A program made the translations under genes and the position numbers. Below are positions 17,201-25,565 of a DNA stretch of 64,000 nucleotides, piece after piece; position 1 is the first letter of the stretch, and each line of letters begins with the position of its first letter. Below the pieces are notes generated by a model. The model worked only from the letters and a program-made list of their open reading frames with translations, did not search any database and was not told the origin of the DNA. Source of the stretch: Rhodohalobacter sp. 614A (lineage in GTDB: Bacteria; Bacteroidota; Rhodothermia; Balneolales; Balneolaceae); the NCBI RefSeq assembly GCF_021462415.1, contig NZ_JAKEDS010000006.1, positions 1 through 64,000 of the forward strand, given 5' to 3'.

Positions 17201-17438
17201 TCGATTTGGGCACTGACATCATCGTTGTTGTCAGGGGATAGGTGACTTGGTCTTCTACGACCTGTGGTGCCTGACCGGGATATTTTGTAAATACAATCAC
17301 TTGAACATCACTCAAATCTGGGATAGCGTCCACCGGGGTTTGATACATCACATACGTTCCGCCTGCCAGTACCAGGATACTGGCAATAATCACCATAAAG
17401 CGGTTGTTAACGGACAGTTCAATTATTTTTTGCAGCAT
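14292..17438 (-). CDS. cusA: CusA/CzcA-type heavy-metal RND efflux permease
   Basis: 1048 residues, the normal length for the HME-RND family: a proton-driven trimer in the inner membrane that exports metal ions through CusB and an outer-membrane channel. It has the N-terminal membrane helix, two large periplasmic loops and a block of membrane helices with the conserved [25 protein letters not shown] segment, which holds the proton-relay acidic residue. Methionines in the porter loops (for example [14 protein letters not shown]) agree with Cu(I)/Ag(I) export, but Met residues alone do not separate Cus from Czc. It is third in the tolC-cusB-cusA unit, whose promoter carries a CTTAAA operator at 20322. 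Confidence 0.95.
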   Translation of the reverse strand: [1048 protein letters not shown]

Positions 17439-17500
17439 TTTCTAATTCTCCAAAATCGGTTTATGGTTTTTTTCTCTTTGATTATTCTGTCTGATATTTA

Positions 17501-18928
17501 TTACATGTCCATTTCTGAGTGATCCATCGTTTCCGGTTCAGCTTCAGTTTCATGATTCATTTCCTCTGTGGGCATATCCATCTCTTCCATTTCCGGATCT
17601 GTTTCGCTGCCATCTTTCTGTTGCAGCATCTTTTGAATGGCTTCCTGGAGCCTGCTCTCGCTGTCGAACAGGAATTGCGCAGAGGTAACGATCTGTTCAC
17701 CAGGCATTAATCCGGATAGAACTTCAACTTCATTATTGCGCTCTCCTCCTTCCATACCTAAGTTGACTTCCCGCGGCTCAAAGGACCCTTCTCCCTTTGC
17801 TACAAAAACGATATCCCGTTCACCGGTTCGAATGATCGCTTCATTAGGAATCACAATAACATTCTGCTTTGGCCTTGTTTGAATTTGAACATTGGCAAAC
17901 ATACCCGGTTTCAGTTCCAGATTCGGATTTTCAAATTCCAGCCGTACCTGAACGGTTCTCGTTTTTTGGTCTAGGTCGGGATAGATATAAGCAACGGTTC
18001 CTTCGTAGGTTTTTCCAGGCTGGTACGAAAGCTCCATTATTGAGGGTTGTCCTTCGCGAATCCACGGCACTTCGTAGTCGTACACACTGGTCTGTACCCA
18101 GACTGTAGAGAGATCTGCGATCTTATAGGCTGGTGTACCGGCCTTGATAAATTCTCCATCCACCGCATTCTTATGAATCACAACACCTGTTGCCGGGGCT
18201 TTCAATGTAATTGCTTTTTTCACTTCCCCGGTCTGTTCCAGCCGCTCTATTTCCGATTCGGGGATATCCCAGTATTCCAGTCGTTTGCGAGTAGCATCAA
18301 GCAGGCTGTTTCCACCATCGCGAATGGTTTGAAAGTTGCTTGCCCCGACCTTGTCTCGTGTCTTTAATGCCAATAAATATTCACGCTGAGTTGTGACCAA
18401 TTCCGGCGAATAGATGCTAAAAAGCGGCTGACCCCGCTCCACCATTTTACCTGTATAATCAACGAACAACTCTTCAATCCATCCGGAAATTTTAGTGTTT
18501 ACGGTATATAGTTTCTGTTCGTCATACTCCACCTTACCCACAGCGCTTACTGTTGTTGAAAGTGATTTTTGAACAACCGGTTGGGTACGCACATTCATAT
18601 TTTGCATCACAACTGGATTGATTTTTACCATGCCTTCGGAGCTGGCTGCCTCATCGGCATAAACCGGCACCAGGTCCATGCCCATCCTGGATTGACCAGG
18701 TTGATCATAAATCTCACTGGGATTCATAGGCGCCTGCCAGTACAATACTTCTCTTTCCCCCTGCTTTTGAACCCCGTCAGCAGAACCTGTGGTTTGGTTC
18801 ATCTCCATCGAATCGGAGCTTTGATCCATCTCGGTTGAAGAAGAGCCGGATTGTGTACCAAGCCAATACCCACCCAGGGTAAAAATGGTGATACCGGCCA
18901 GGATTAGAATTATATTTTTCGCGTTCAT
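17501..18928 (-). CDS. cusB: CusB-type periplasmic adaptor of the RND pump
   Basis: About 475 residues from ATG 18928, preceded by a GAGG box; ATG 18943 is the alternative. A membrane anchor is followed by a metal-binding module (YWQAPMNPSEIYDQPG ... RMGMDLVPVY), the HMBD-like domain in which the usual CPMHP cysteine/histidine are replaced by APMNP. Then come the barrel-sandwich, beta-barrel and alpha-hairpin domains of membrane-fusion proteins. The C-terminus is rich in Met, Glu and His (EEMDMPTEEMNHE, DHSEMDM), suitable for holding Cu(I). It lies 39 bp after tolC and 62 bp before cusA, as one operon. Confidence 0.93.
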   Translation of the reverse strand: MNAKNIILILAGITIFTLGGYWLGTQSGSSSTEMDQSSDSMEMNQTTGSADGVQKQGEREVLYWQAPMNPSEIYDQPGQSRMGMDLVPVYADEAASSEGMVKINPVVMQNMNVRTQPVVQKSLSTTVSAVGKVEYDEQKLYTVNTKISGWIEELFVDYTGKMVERGQPLFSIYSPELVTTQREYLLALKTRDKVGASNFQTIRDGGNSLLDATRKRLEYWDIPESEIERLEQTGEVKKAITLKAPATGVVIHKNAVDGEFIKAGTPAYKIADLSTVWVQTSVYDYEVPWIREGQPSIMELSYQPGKTYEGTVAYIYPDLDQKTRTVQVRLEFENPNLELKPGMFANVQIQTRPKQNVIVIPNEAIIRTGERDIVFVAKGEGSFEPREVNLGMEGGERNNEVEVLSGLMPGEQIVTSAQFLFDSESRLQEAIQKMLQQKDGSETDPEMEEMDMPTEEMNHETEAEPETMDHSEMDM

Positions 18929-18967
18929 TTTTATTGTCCTCATTTATCTTTTTTGATTTAAAAATGG

Positions 18968-20248
18968 TTAGAGTTCACTACCGGTTAGTGCTTCGAGATC
19001 AGCTACAGATTTGTGGTAGTCGGCCACGATGCGGTAATAATCCAGCCGCAGGTTAAAGAGAGTCAGTTCGCTGTCGAGCAGGGAAAGAAAATCTACTTTG
19101 TCAGTTTGATATCCGGCTAATGATGATTCAAGAGACTCCTCGGCCTGTGGAAGTATGCCTGTTTCATACAGGTCGATCAGTCTCCTGTTTTTTTCAAGGT
19201 CCGTCAGCGACTGTTGGAGCATCTGTTCAATTGAGTTTTCCACATCCTGATACCGGTATTCCATGGAGGTCCGGGTAATTTGCATCTCCTGTACTTTTTT
19301 ATCCTGTTTTTTATTGAAGTAGAGAGGAATGCGGACATTGAACATCCCCGAAACAAAATCATAGCCTTTCATTCCGTTTTGGAGTTCATCCCGTTGGGTA
19401 TAAGCCAAACCAATGGAAAAGTCAGGATACCGGCCCTTCAAAGCCAGGTCCACTTTTTGGTCACTTCTTTGGACGACCGTTCTCCATGCTTCCAATAACG
19501 GACTGCTGGTATCTGCTAACTCAACCAGGGAATTCAGGTCCGTTGTCAAATTATTTATTCCCGGGTCAACAGGCCGTCCAAGCGGTGCATCTGCCGGTTC
19601 ATTGATGAGTGCGTTAATACGTGCCTGGAGGGATTCTCTCTGCTGGCGGAGTTTCAGTTCCTTGTCAATCATTTTGGAGAGAGCTACCTGGGCTCGCATC
19701 ACATCCTGCTGCAATCCGTTGCCCACGCTGTAGCGAGTTTCGGCAATCTCCACAAATTCACTTAACAGGTCCTGGTTATTTTCAACCGTAGCAATTGCCT
19801 GATATACATAAAAGAGGTCGAAATAACTTTGCTTGGTTTTTTTGACCAGTTGATTTTGAAGTTCCTGGTATTGCTGTAAGCTGATATCTGAATCACTTTG
19901 GGCGATCTTGCCTTTAAGACCAAGCTTGCCCGGAAACGGAAACATCTGCATCAATGTGATCTGTTTTCCCGTCATCGGTTCCTGGTCGAGGGCAAAACTG
20001 TTCACAGGCAGGTTCATCATATTGAGTCCCAAAGTTGGATCGGGCAGTGCCTCTTGTTGGGATATTCGGGTTTTGCTGGCTTCCCAGCTTTCATAGGAAG
20101 AATGGAGTTCCGGGTTTTGCGTCAACACTTTTTGGATGAGTTGATCAAGTATCAAAACCGATTCCTGATTTTGAGCCTGAATAGTAATGGGGAGAAGCAA
20201 AAGCAGGTACAGGCCTGCTAACATTCGTCGGGTAATCATCTTTTTCAT
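18968..20248 (-). CDS. cusC: TolC-family outer-membrane efflux channel (CusC-like)
   Basis: 426 residues with a cleavable signal peptide (LLLLLPITIQAQ) and two long coiled-coil halves of the outer-membrane efflux protein family; motifs such as TLGLNMMNLP and MFPFPGKLGLKGK are typical of metal-pump channels. It completes the tripartite exporter with cusB and cusA downstream. Its promoter region carries an exact CTTAAA-N5-CTTAAA site 74 bp before the start. Confidence 0.92.
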   Translation of the reverse strand: MKKMITRRMLAGLYLLLLLPITIQAQNQESVLILDQLIQKVLTQNPELHSSYESWEASKTRISQQEALPDPTLGLNMMNLPVNSFALDQEPMTGKQITLMQMFPFPGKLGLKGKIAQSDSDISLQQYQELQNQLVKKTKQSYFDLFYVYQAIATVENNQDLLSEFVEIAETRYSVGNGLQQDVMRAQVALSKMIDKELKLRQQRESLQARINALINEPADAPLGRPVDPGINNLTTDLNSLVELADTSSPLLEAWRTVVQRSDQKVDLALKGRYPDFSIGLAYTQRDELQNGMKGYDFVSGMFNVRIPLYFNKKQDKKVQEMQITRTSMEYRYQDVENSIEQMLQQSLTDLEKNRRLIDLYETGILPQAEESLESSLAGYQTDKVDFLSLLDSELTLFNLRLDYYRIVADYHKSVADLEALTGSEL

Positions 20249-20321
20249 CTTTCGATCCGAACCTGTTATTAAGTTAAAAGGAAGTTATTATCTTATTTAT
20301 AGGCAAGCTAACACCTGAACC

Positions 20322-20338
20322 CTTAAATGAACCTTAAA
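20322..20338. promoter_or_regulatory. Copper-regulon direct repeat before cusC-cusB-cusA
   Basis: CTTAAA-TGAAC-CTTAAA. The half-sites are 11 bp apart, the spacing bound by OmpR/PhoB-type regulators. It lies 74 bp upstream of cusC. Confidence 0.75.
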
Positions 20339-20413
20339 ACGTCAGATTACTTTCAAAAAAGTGCCATGCTATTCAGCAGGGCTTGAAAAGATGGATGAAA
20401 GAGACTTTGTAAA

Positions 20414-20866
20414 TTAACCCCCTGGGCTTGAAGACCAGTGCAGTGCGGTGATTTTCCAATTCTCATCAACCTTTTGGAGAACAACCAATTCCAGACCGTT
20501 CAAATCGATATCGCGGTCATTGAAATTTCCCCAAAAGTGTGATTGGGTTGATATCCAGGCAACATTCCCCTCCATTGAGATGGTTTGAGAATCAATTTTA
20601 CGATCGATAGCGCTTAAGAACCTGCCATCAGAATGGAAATGGTGGGAGAGGTATTCATGTTTTGTTTCGATGTTTCCTCCTTCCAGGATTTGTACTGAAT
20701 CCGACAAAAGCTTTTTTGCTGCTTCGCTGTCATTTGCAATAATCGCCAAATGAAAGGCCTCAAGGGTTTCGATCACTGCTTCTTCCGGAGATGATTGTTG
20801 CCCATAAGAAATGTAAACACCAGTTAGCAACATGAGGGTTGTAAGAATGAAAATTTTACCATTCAT
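20414..20866 (-). CDS. Secreted SnoaL/DUF4440-like protein
   Basis: 150 residues with a signal peptide (TLMLLTGVYISYGQ). The mature part has the NTF2-like cone pattern: an EEAVIETLEAFHLAI helix, NDSEAAKKLLSD, and a final strand with WKITALHWSSSPG. Such folds bind small ligands; no catalytic residues are clear. It lies 12 bp after the DUF2231 gene, so the two share the operator at 22044. Function in copper stress unknown. Confidence 0.7.
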   Translation of the reverse strand: MNGKIFILTTLMLLTGVYISYGQQSSPEEAVIETLEAFHLAIIANDSEAAKKLLSDSVQILEGGNIETKHEYLSHHFHSDGRFLSAIDRKIDSQTISMEGNVAWISTQSHFWGNFNDRDIDLNGLELVVLQKVDENWKITALHWSSSPGG

Positions 20867-20878
20867 AGATATTTGTAT

Positions 20879-21952
20879 TTAGTGATCGGTAAGTTGAGTT
20901 AACGAAATCTGATCGATAAGTACAGATCCGTTTCCATTTAACTGGAGTCCGATGCTCCCGGCTTCTGGTGCATCACCGTGCCCGTGGACGGCCATTTCCC
21001 TGTTGATATAGGCCCGAAAGTGAGTACCGTTACCCACGGTACGAATAAACAGCATGCCCGTGGCTGAGTAGGATTCTTCGGCAAATACTTCGCGATTGCC
21101 ACCACTGACTCGGCCCTGGGAAATGGTTCCATCGGAAGAAAGCGTAACAAAATCGTAGTTATTAACATCCTGAACATGATTTACAAGGGAAATCTCGCCA
21201 TTGAAATCGGACAGGTCGAGGTAATAATCCACCTGTATGTTTTGATACGAGTTTTTTTGCACAAAGAAATTGGAAGAGGAGGCTGCAGAGATGCGAAGTA
21301 AGTGGTTTTCACCGTTGGTTGCAATGGTTGGTTGAAGGTCAGAAGCAGTTCCTTCTAACCATTGAAATCGGGTAAGAAGTGTACTTAGACCATTAGGACC
21401 TATTTCCCATGACCAGCCATTTTCATTGACCATGAATGTTGATCCGGCTTCATCCAGACTATCCGTGGGGATTGAAGTCGTCTCCTGTTGATTCATCAAT
21501 TGTCCGGTACCGGCTCCGTATCCAAAGACCATTTTAGCGCCATGGTCGCCGGTTTCATAAAGAAAAAATACACCTGGCAATACAAGCACAAATAGGCCAA
21601 TCCTAATAAGTTTTTGATCCATCTTTTTGTACCAATGGACAAAAATGCGAAGCAAGGAATAAATTCCAAAGAACCAAACTGTCCACCACGCCCAATCGGC
21701 GTGTTCATTCAAGACGGATTGTGCTCCGGATGGCAAGAAAACGCTATCGGCTGCCAGTGTCCCCGTGTAGTAAGCAATGATGGCTGAAATAGCACCGACT
21801 CCATAAAGAATGGTTGTTTTTAAGTCATCCCACCATTTATCCGGCAGAAAGAAGTTCAAAAAGTCCATCAATACGGCCAGTAAAATGATGGCTATTGGAA
21901 AGTGAACAAGCATCGGATGTATGTTGGGTGCCCATTGGGGGATGAGTTCCAT
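20879..21952 (-). CDS. DUF2231-like membrane protein with lectin-like C-terminal domain
   Basis: 357 residues from ATG 21952. The first 150 residues carry four membrane segments with NIHPMLVHFPIAIILLA, the hallmark of the DUF2231 group, whose conserved histidines in HP-x-x-VHFP suggest a haem or metal site. The C-terminal 200 residues look like a beta-sandwich of the concanavalin/laminin-G type (VDYYLDLSDFNGEISLVNHV), probably periplasmic. The fusion is unusual. It is first in its transcription unit, 86 bp from an operator. A decayed duplicate of its N-terminus lies at 22538-22744. Confidence 0.7.
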   Translation of the reverse strand: MELIPQWAPNIHPMLVHFPIAIILLAVLMDFLNFFLPDKWWDDLKTTILYGVGAISAIIAYYTGTLAADSVFLPSGAQSVLNEHADWAWWTVWFFGIYSLLRIFVHWYKKMDQKLIRIGLFVLVLPGVFFLYETGDHGAKMVFGYGAGTGQLMNQQETTSIPTDSLDEAGSTFMVNENGWSWEIGPNGLSTLLTRFQWLEGTASDLQPTIATNGENHLLRISAASSSNFFVQKNSYQNIQVDYYLDLSDFNGEISLVNHVQDVNNYDFVTLSSDGTISQGRVSGGNREVFAEESYSATGMLFIRTVGNGTHFRAYINREMAVHGHGDAPEAGSIGLQLNGNGSVLIDQISLTQLTDH

Positions 21953-22043
21953 AATCAAAGCTTTGATTTTTTAATTTAAGAGAAAAATTTGCGCCGAAAA
22001 TAACTTAGGCAACCACCTAATCGAAAGAATTTAATGATATAAC

Positions 22044-22060
22044 CTTAAATTAAGCTTAAA
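22044..22060. promoter_or_regulatory. Copper-regulon direct repeat before the DUF2231 gene
   Basis: CTTAAA-TTAAG-CTTAAA, 92 bp upstream of the chosen start at 21952. Confidence 0.72.
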
Positions 22061-22267
22061 CCAAGTGGCTGATAACATATCACGCTATAGTTTATAGTAT
22101 GGGCTTTGACATAAGCGGGTGGTGCGATGAAATAGGAAGGAGTTACATATCAAGTTCAAGCACTGAAGCTTTTATTAAATAGCTGCCTCCATTTCCGGTT
22201 TGTGGATTCCCGCCAGAGGTGTCCTTTCCTATGTCTGTTGGACTGTCATCTGTTTAGCGATCTACCA

Positions 22268-22435
22268 TTAGTTGTTCCGCTCAGGGCCTACAAACAGGAG
22301 ATCAAGTCTTTTCTTGAGCCTCAACCAGTCCTCTTTGCGGTAGTCAATATGGCACTCCTGCAATTTTTCTCGGAAAAGTTCTTCAAGGGCATTATCGGCT
22401 TCATTATCATGTTCAAACATGTCAACCACCTTCAT
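22268..22435 (-). CDS. Small acidic/basic protein under its own copper operator
   Basis: A 55-residue frame from ATG 22435 to TAA 22268. The product is soluble, with a single cysteine and two histidines (MFEHDNEADNALEELF ... ECHIDYRKEDWLRLKKRLD). Family not recognised; I found it by looking downstream of the operator at 22521, which lies 86 bp before its start, the same distance as for known genes. No clear Shine-Dalgarno. Confidence 0.5.
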   Translation of the reverse strand: MKVVDMFEHDNEADNALEELFREKLQECHIDYRKEDWLRLKKRLDLLFVGPERNN

Positions 22436-22520
22436 GGTCTATGTTTAGTAACTATTCCGTTTTAAAAAAGTATATCCCAGATCTATTCAGAATTATACAC
22501 GCTTAATATAAAAATGGTAT

Positions 22521-22537
22521 CTTAAATTAAGCTTAAA
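22521..22537. promoter_or_regulatory. Copper-regulon direct repeat before the 55-residue gene
   Basis: CTTAAA-TTAAG-CTTAAA, identical to the site at 22044. The DUF2231 pseudogene ends against it, so this site and part of the downstream gene may have been duplicated together. Confidence 0.7.
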
Positions 22538-22744
22538 CCGCAAGACATTCGATTGCACATATCTGGTACAAACGATGATGGCCGATTCGGATTCGACCCC
22601 ACGTAAAAAGGCAGTGGCCTCTTCAGTCCACCATTTTTTTCTTTTGGCAGGAAGAACGAGATAAAGTCAAAAAAGATAGCCGTAGCTAAAAGTGCAATGG
22701 GAAAATGCACAACCATTGGGTGTATATTCGGGGATGAGTTCCAT
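22538..22744 (-). pseudogene. Decayed N-terminal copy of the DUF2231 gene
   Basis: ATG 22744 starts MELIP exactly like the intact gene at 21952. A short deletion shifts the frame before NIHPMVVHFPIALLATAIFF, and a second shift follows at KKWW, after which TEEATAFLRGVESESAII in the third frame aligns with the intact protein. Two frameshifts and loss of the whole C-terminal domain make it non-functional. Confidence 0.75.
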
Positions 22745-22755
22745 AATGTTGTGAT

Positions 22756-23784
22756 TTAGTTTTTATTGGTTTGTTTTTTATTCTGGCCTTGTTTGTAAAT
22801 ATCTTTCCAACTCCAGCCACTGCTTTGTAGTAATCCAGACAGGAGTATTCGTCTTTTGTTGGTTCTGTTTTCCTTAAACAGCTCGTTATCTATAGATATC
22901 CCCGATTGTTTTAAATGCTGAAAATCAGGTTTACATTCTATCTCAAGGTCTGGTGTTTTGATGAAATGATTTTGAATGGTATGTAGAAATTTGTCAATGG
23001 CATTGCGAAGAGGACGCAAATCCTCATCTATTAATGTTTCGTTTTTAACTCGTGTTTCGAGAAGGGTTATAGCTTCATCAAGATTTGTGAGATTAACTGA
23101 AAGTGATTCATCACGCGGGATACTATAAAAGTAATGAACACCGGGGTGGGCATAATGATTTTGACTGTGTTTATTGATCATCTGCTGAAGATCAGGGGCT
23201 AATCTGGTTAACCGTTTAAAGTTTGTTCCGTTATAGCTGTTGGAAAGAATCTCTTCTGGTGTTTCACCTAAATTGGAAATAAACAGACTCAGTTCCCGCT
23301 TATGAATAACCGCTGAAGTGAGGTTCATCAGGTAAGTCATTGCTGTAGTAATAAAGATGAACCCGGCAAACGAGAAGGCAGCGACTATAACCTGCCAACT
23401 TTTGCCATTTGGTATATATTGCCCATTGCCCAACGTAGATAAAACATATCCGCTGAAGTAGAATTTATTGGCAGCACTGGCTGCTGTTTGAGATGGAGCG
23501 TGAAGAACTGAGCTTGGGTCGCTCATTAATAATAGAAACAGGCCCAACCAAAGAAGTCCAATCCATGCAATTACCAATGCCAGAATATGGGTCATGCCGG
23601 AAAATTTAAATAAGACACGACTATCAGTTTTTCTATTCACCCATAGAAATATAGCTGCGATTGACGTGGATATAGTCCTAGATAATATCCCCGCACCATT
23701 AAATGAAACGGTCGTGTAAAAGAAATCACCGGCGATTGCTATAATTAAAAGAACGCCAAGCGCGAGATACATTTCAGATGCCAT
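22756..23784 (-). CDS. Potassium-channel-like two-helix membrane protein
   Basis: 342 residues. Four or so membrane segments occupy residues 1-170; between the last two lies FYFSGYVLSTLGNGQYIPNG, which matches the pore loop and filter position of Ion_trans_2 channels, but the filter reads TLGNG rather than TVGYG. The C-terminal half is cytoplasmic and helical. This unusual filter casts doubt on strict K+ selectivity. It ends the long copA-copB-SHOCT-oxidase unit, 5 bp after the DUF305 gene. Confidence 0.7.
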   Translation of the reverse strand: MASEMYLALGVLLIIAIAGDFFYTTVSFNGAGILSRTISTSIAAIFLWVNRKTDSRVLFKFSGMTHILALVIAWIGLLWLGLFLLLMSDPSSVLHAPSQTAASAANKFYFSGYVLSTLGNGQYIPNGKSWQVIVAAFSFAGFIFITTAMTYLMNLTSAVIHKRELSLFISNLGETPEEILSNSYNGTNFKRLTRLAPDLQQMINKHSQNHYAHPGVHYFYSIPRDESLSVNLTNLDEAITLLETRVKNETLIDEDLRPLRNAIDKFLHTIQNHFIKTPDLEIECKPDFQHLKQSGISIDNELFKENRTNKRRILLSGLLQSSGWSWKDIYKQGQNKKQTNKN

Positions 23785-23789
23785 ATATA

Positions 23790-24329
23790 CTATTCCAGAG
23801 TTCCCATAAAGTCGGGTACCGGCCGGTCCTCTGCCACCGCTTGAGTGGTGGCGAATCCGTTTTCGCGGATATCATCGATCAGCCACTCCATCTCTTTAAT
23901 TTCCCTTCTTTGTGCCTTAATAATTTCGTCGGCGAGTTCGCGAACTCTTGGATCAACAATTTTAGCGCGTTCACTGGTGAGAATCGCAATAGAGTGGTGT
24001 GGGATCATCCCCTCCATGTAGTCAACGCCGTCAACGGTTGCCTGACTTCGCACCAGCCAAAGTGAACCGAGAAGCATAAGAGCGCCCAGTGAGAAAAGGG
24101 CGATATTTGCCTTACTGCTTTTGTACATCTGCAGCATGAAGGCCAGCATGATGATGATCATACTGCCGCCCATAATCAACGTCATATACATCCGGGTTTC
24201 ACTGAACCACGCATGATCCAGAAGCTGGTACGAATTCAGATACATCAAAAAGAACATGGCAACGATTGCCGTTGCGATCATTGCAATAAATCGTGAATAA
24301 CTGCCAGATTTTGAGTTGTTATTTTCCAT
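23790..24329 (-). CDS. DUF305-family membrane protein
   Basis: 179 residues from ATG 24329 (the in-frame start at 24395 overlaps the permease gene). Three membrane helices are followed by a four-helix DUF305 domain with the signature MEGMIPHHSIAILTSERA and a second helix REIKEMEWLIDDI. DUF305 proteins are ferritin-like and often accompany copper oxidases; the HH pair may bind metal. Cotranscribed with the permease upstream and the channel downstream. Confidence 0.85.
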   Translation of the reverse strand: MENNNSKSGSYSRFIAMIATAIVAMFFLMYLNSYQLLDHAWFSETRMYMTLIMGGSMIIIMLAFMLQMYKSSKANIALFSLGALMLLGSLWLVRSQATVDGVDYMEGMIPHHSIAILTSERAKIVDPRVRELADEIIKAQRREIKEMEWLIDDIRENGFATTQAVAEDRPVPDFMGTLE

Positions 24330-24348
24330 TATGTTTGTTGGTTTTGGT

Positions 24349-25557
24349 TTAGGATAAGAGTTGTGTGTAAGCGAATGCCGCCAGGCCGAGCACATTGATG
24401 ATGATGAAGATCGTAACAGCTACTTTTTTGATTTTACCGCCACCCTCCATCTCCATCATCTTCATGCTGTGATTTTTGAGATAGGCTTTGTTCTGCCAGA
24501 TCAGCCAGCCGGCAATCCAGACGAAGACCAGGTTCATCCAGAAGGTGTAATCGATCTTGAACTGGGTAATATTTGATACGGTGCGGCGGCTTTCAGGTAC
24601 AATATCAAGCAGAGTGAAAAGGCCGTTAAGAATCAGTGCTGTAAAAACAATGCTCACGAACATTACGCCGGCGATATAGAGAGCCACTCTCCAGCCGTAG
24701 TATTTAGCGTTGATGTGAACCAGCGGCGGTACCATCAGGTCGGAGTAGATAAATCCCATGATTCCGGCAAAAAGAACACCGTTGCTGTTTAGGACGGTGG
24801 CAAGAGGAATGTTTCCCATCGACCCGATAAACGTCAGCGCGGCCACGAATGGAGCAATCATGGCATTTTCGATGGCGACAAGCCAGCCCGGAACACCTTC
24901 TGCGCCAACGAGAAACAGGGTGGTCCAGAACGATTCTGGCACAAGAACAGCCACGAACCCGGCGATGGTGAATCCGATCAAAATATCTTCCCAGGCCATC
25001 TTCCAGTCGTTTACGAACTTATGGCCAACCAGCCGCCATCCCTCTTTGCTCTTGATCCGCTTTTTCCAGTCGAAATCTTCTTCCAGATCATCTCCCTCGC
25101 TCTCTACCTTATCCCGGGCTGCTTCAAGCCAGCTTTTTGGATAGGTTAATTTGATGAGAACCGAACTGATGGCTATCAGGATCAGGCCGCCTACGATTTC
25201 GGCCGCCAGAAACTGCCATCCCAAAAAGATGAGAATCAGGATTCCCAGTTCAATGACCAGGTTCGTGGATGCAAACATGAAAGCCACCCCGGCAATGAAA
25301 TGAGCTCCTTTTTTGATAAGTGCGCGGGCTGCTGCCAAAGCTGCAAAAGAACAAGAAGAAGAGGCTGCGCCAAAAAAAGTAGACAGTGAAATGCTTTTGA
25401 TATCAGCCTCGCCCATGTGTTGTGTGAGTTTGCCTTTTGGTACAAAAGCCTGGATCATACCGGAAACAAAGTAACCCAACACAAATGCCCACCCCGATTT
25501 CCAGAAAAACCCCAAGGCTGTTTTGGCTGATTCGCCGTAAAGATTAATGAATTCCAT
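24349..25557 (-). CDS. ArsP/DUF318-type permease
   Basis: 402 residues, about ten membrane helices in two repeats. The conserved GAASSSCSFAALAAARALI segment and the later FIGSMGNIPLATVLNSNGV match the DUF318/ArsP_1 family. Members export organoarsenicals (ArsP) or have unknown substrates; many related copies sit in copper and silver islands. The cytoplasmic linker (about residues 150-190) is charged. It is 8 bp from the upstream small membrane gene, inside the copA-copB operon. Confidence 0.8.
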   Translation of the reverse strand: MEFINLYGESAKTALGFFWKSGWAFVLGYFVSGMIQAFVPKGKLTQHMGEADIKSISLSTFFGAASSSCSFAALAAARALIKKGAHFIAGVAFMFASTNLVIELGILILIFLGWQFLAAEIVGGLILIAISSVLIKLTYPKSWLEAARDKVESEGDDLEEDFDWKKRIKSKEGWRLVGHKFVNDWKMAWEDILIGFTIAGFVAVLVPESFWTTLFLVGAEGVPGWLVAIENAMIAPFVAALTFIGSMGNIPLATVLNSNGVLFAGIMGFIYSDLMVPPLVHINAKYYGWRVALYIAGVMFVSIVFTALILNGLFTLLDIVPESRRTVSNITQFKIDYTFWMNLVFVWIAGWLIWQNKAYLKNHSMKMMEMEGGGKIKKVAVTIFIIINVLGLAAFAYTQLLS

Positions 25558-25565
25558 ATTGAGTG

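Noticed and set aside
16161-17216. 351-residue plus-strand open frame opposite cusA
   Set aside because: Antisense shadow of cusA; no ribosome-binding site and composition dictated by the RND gene.
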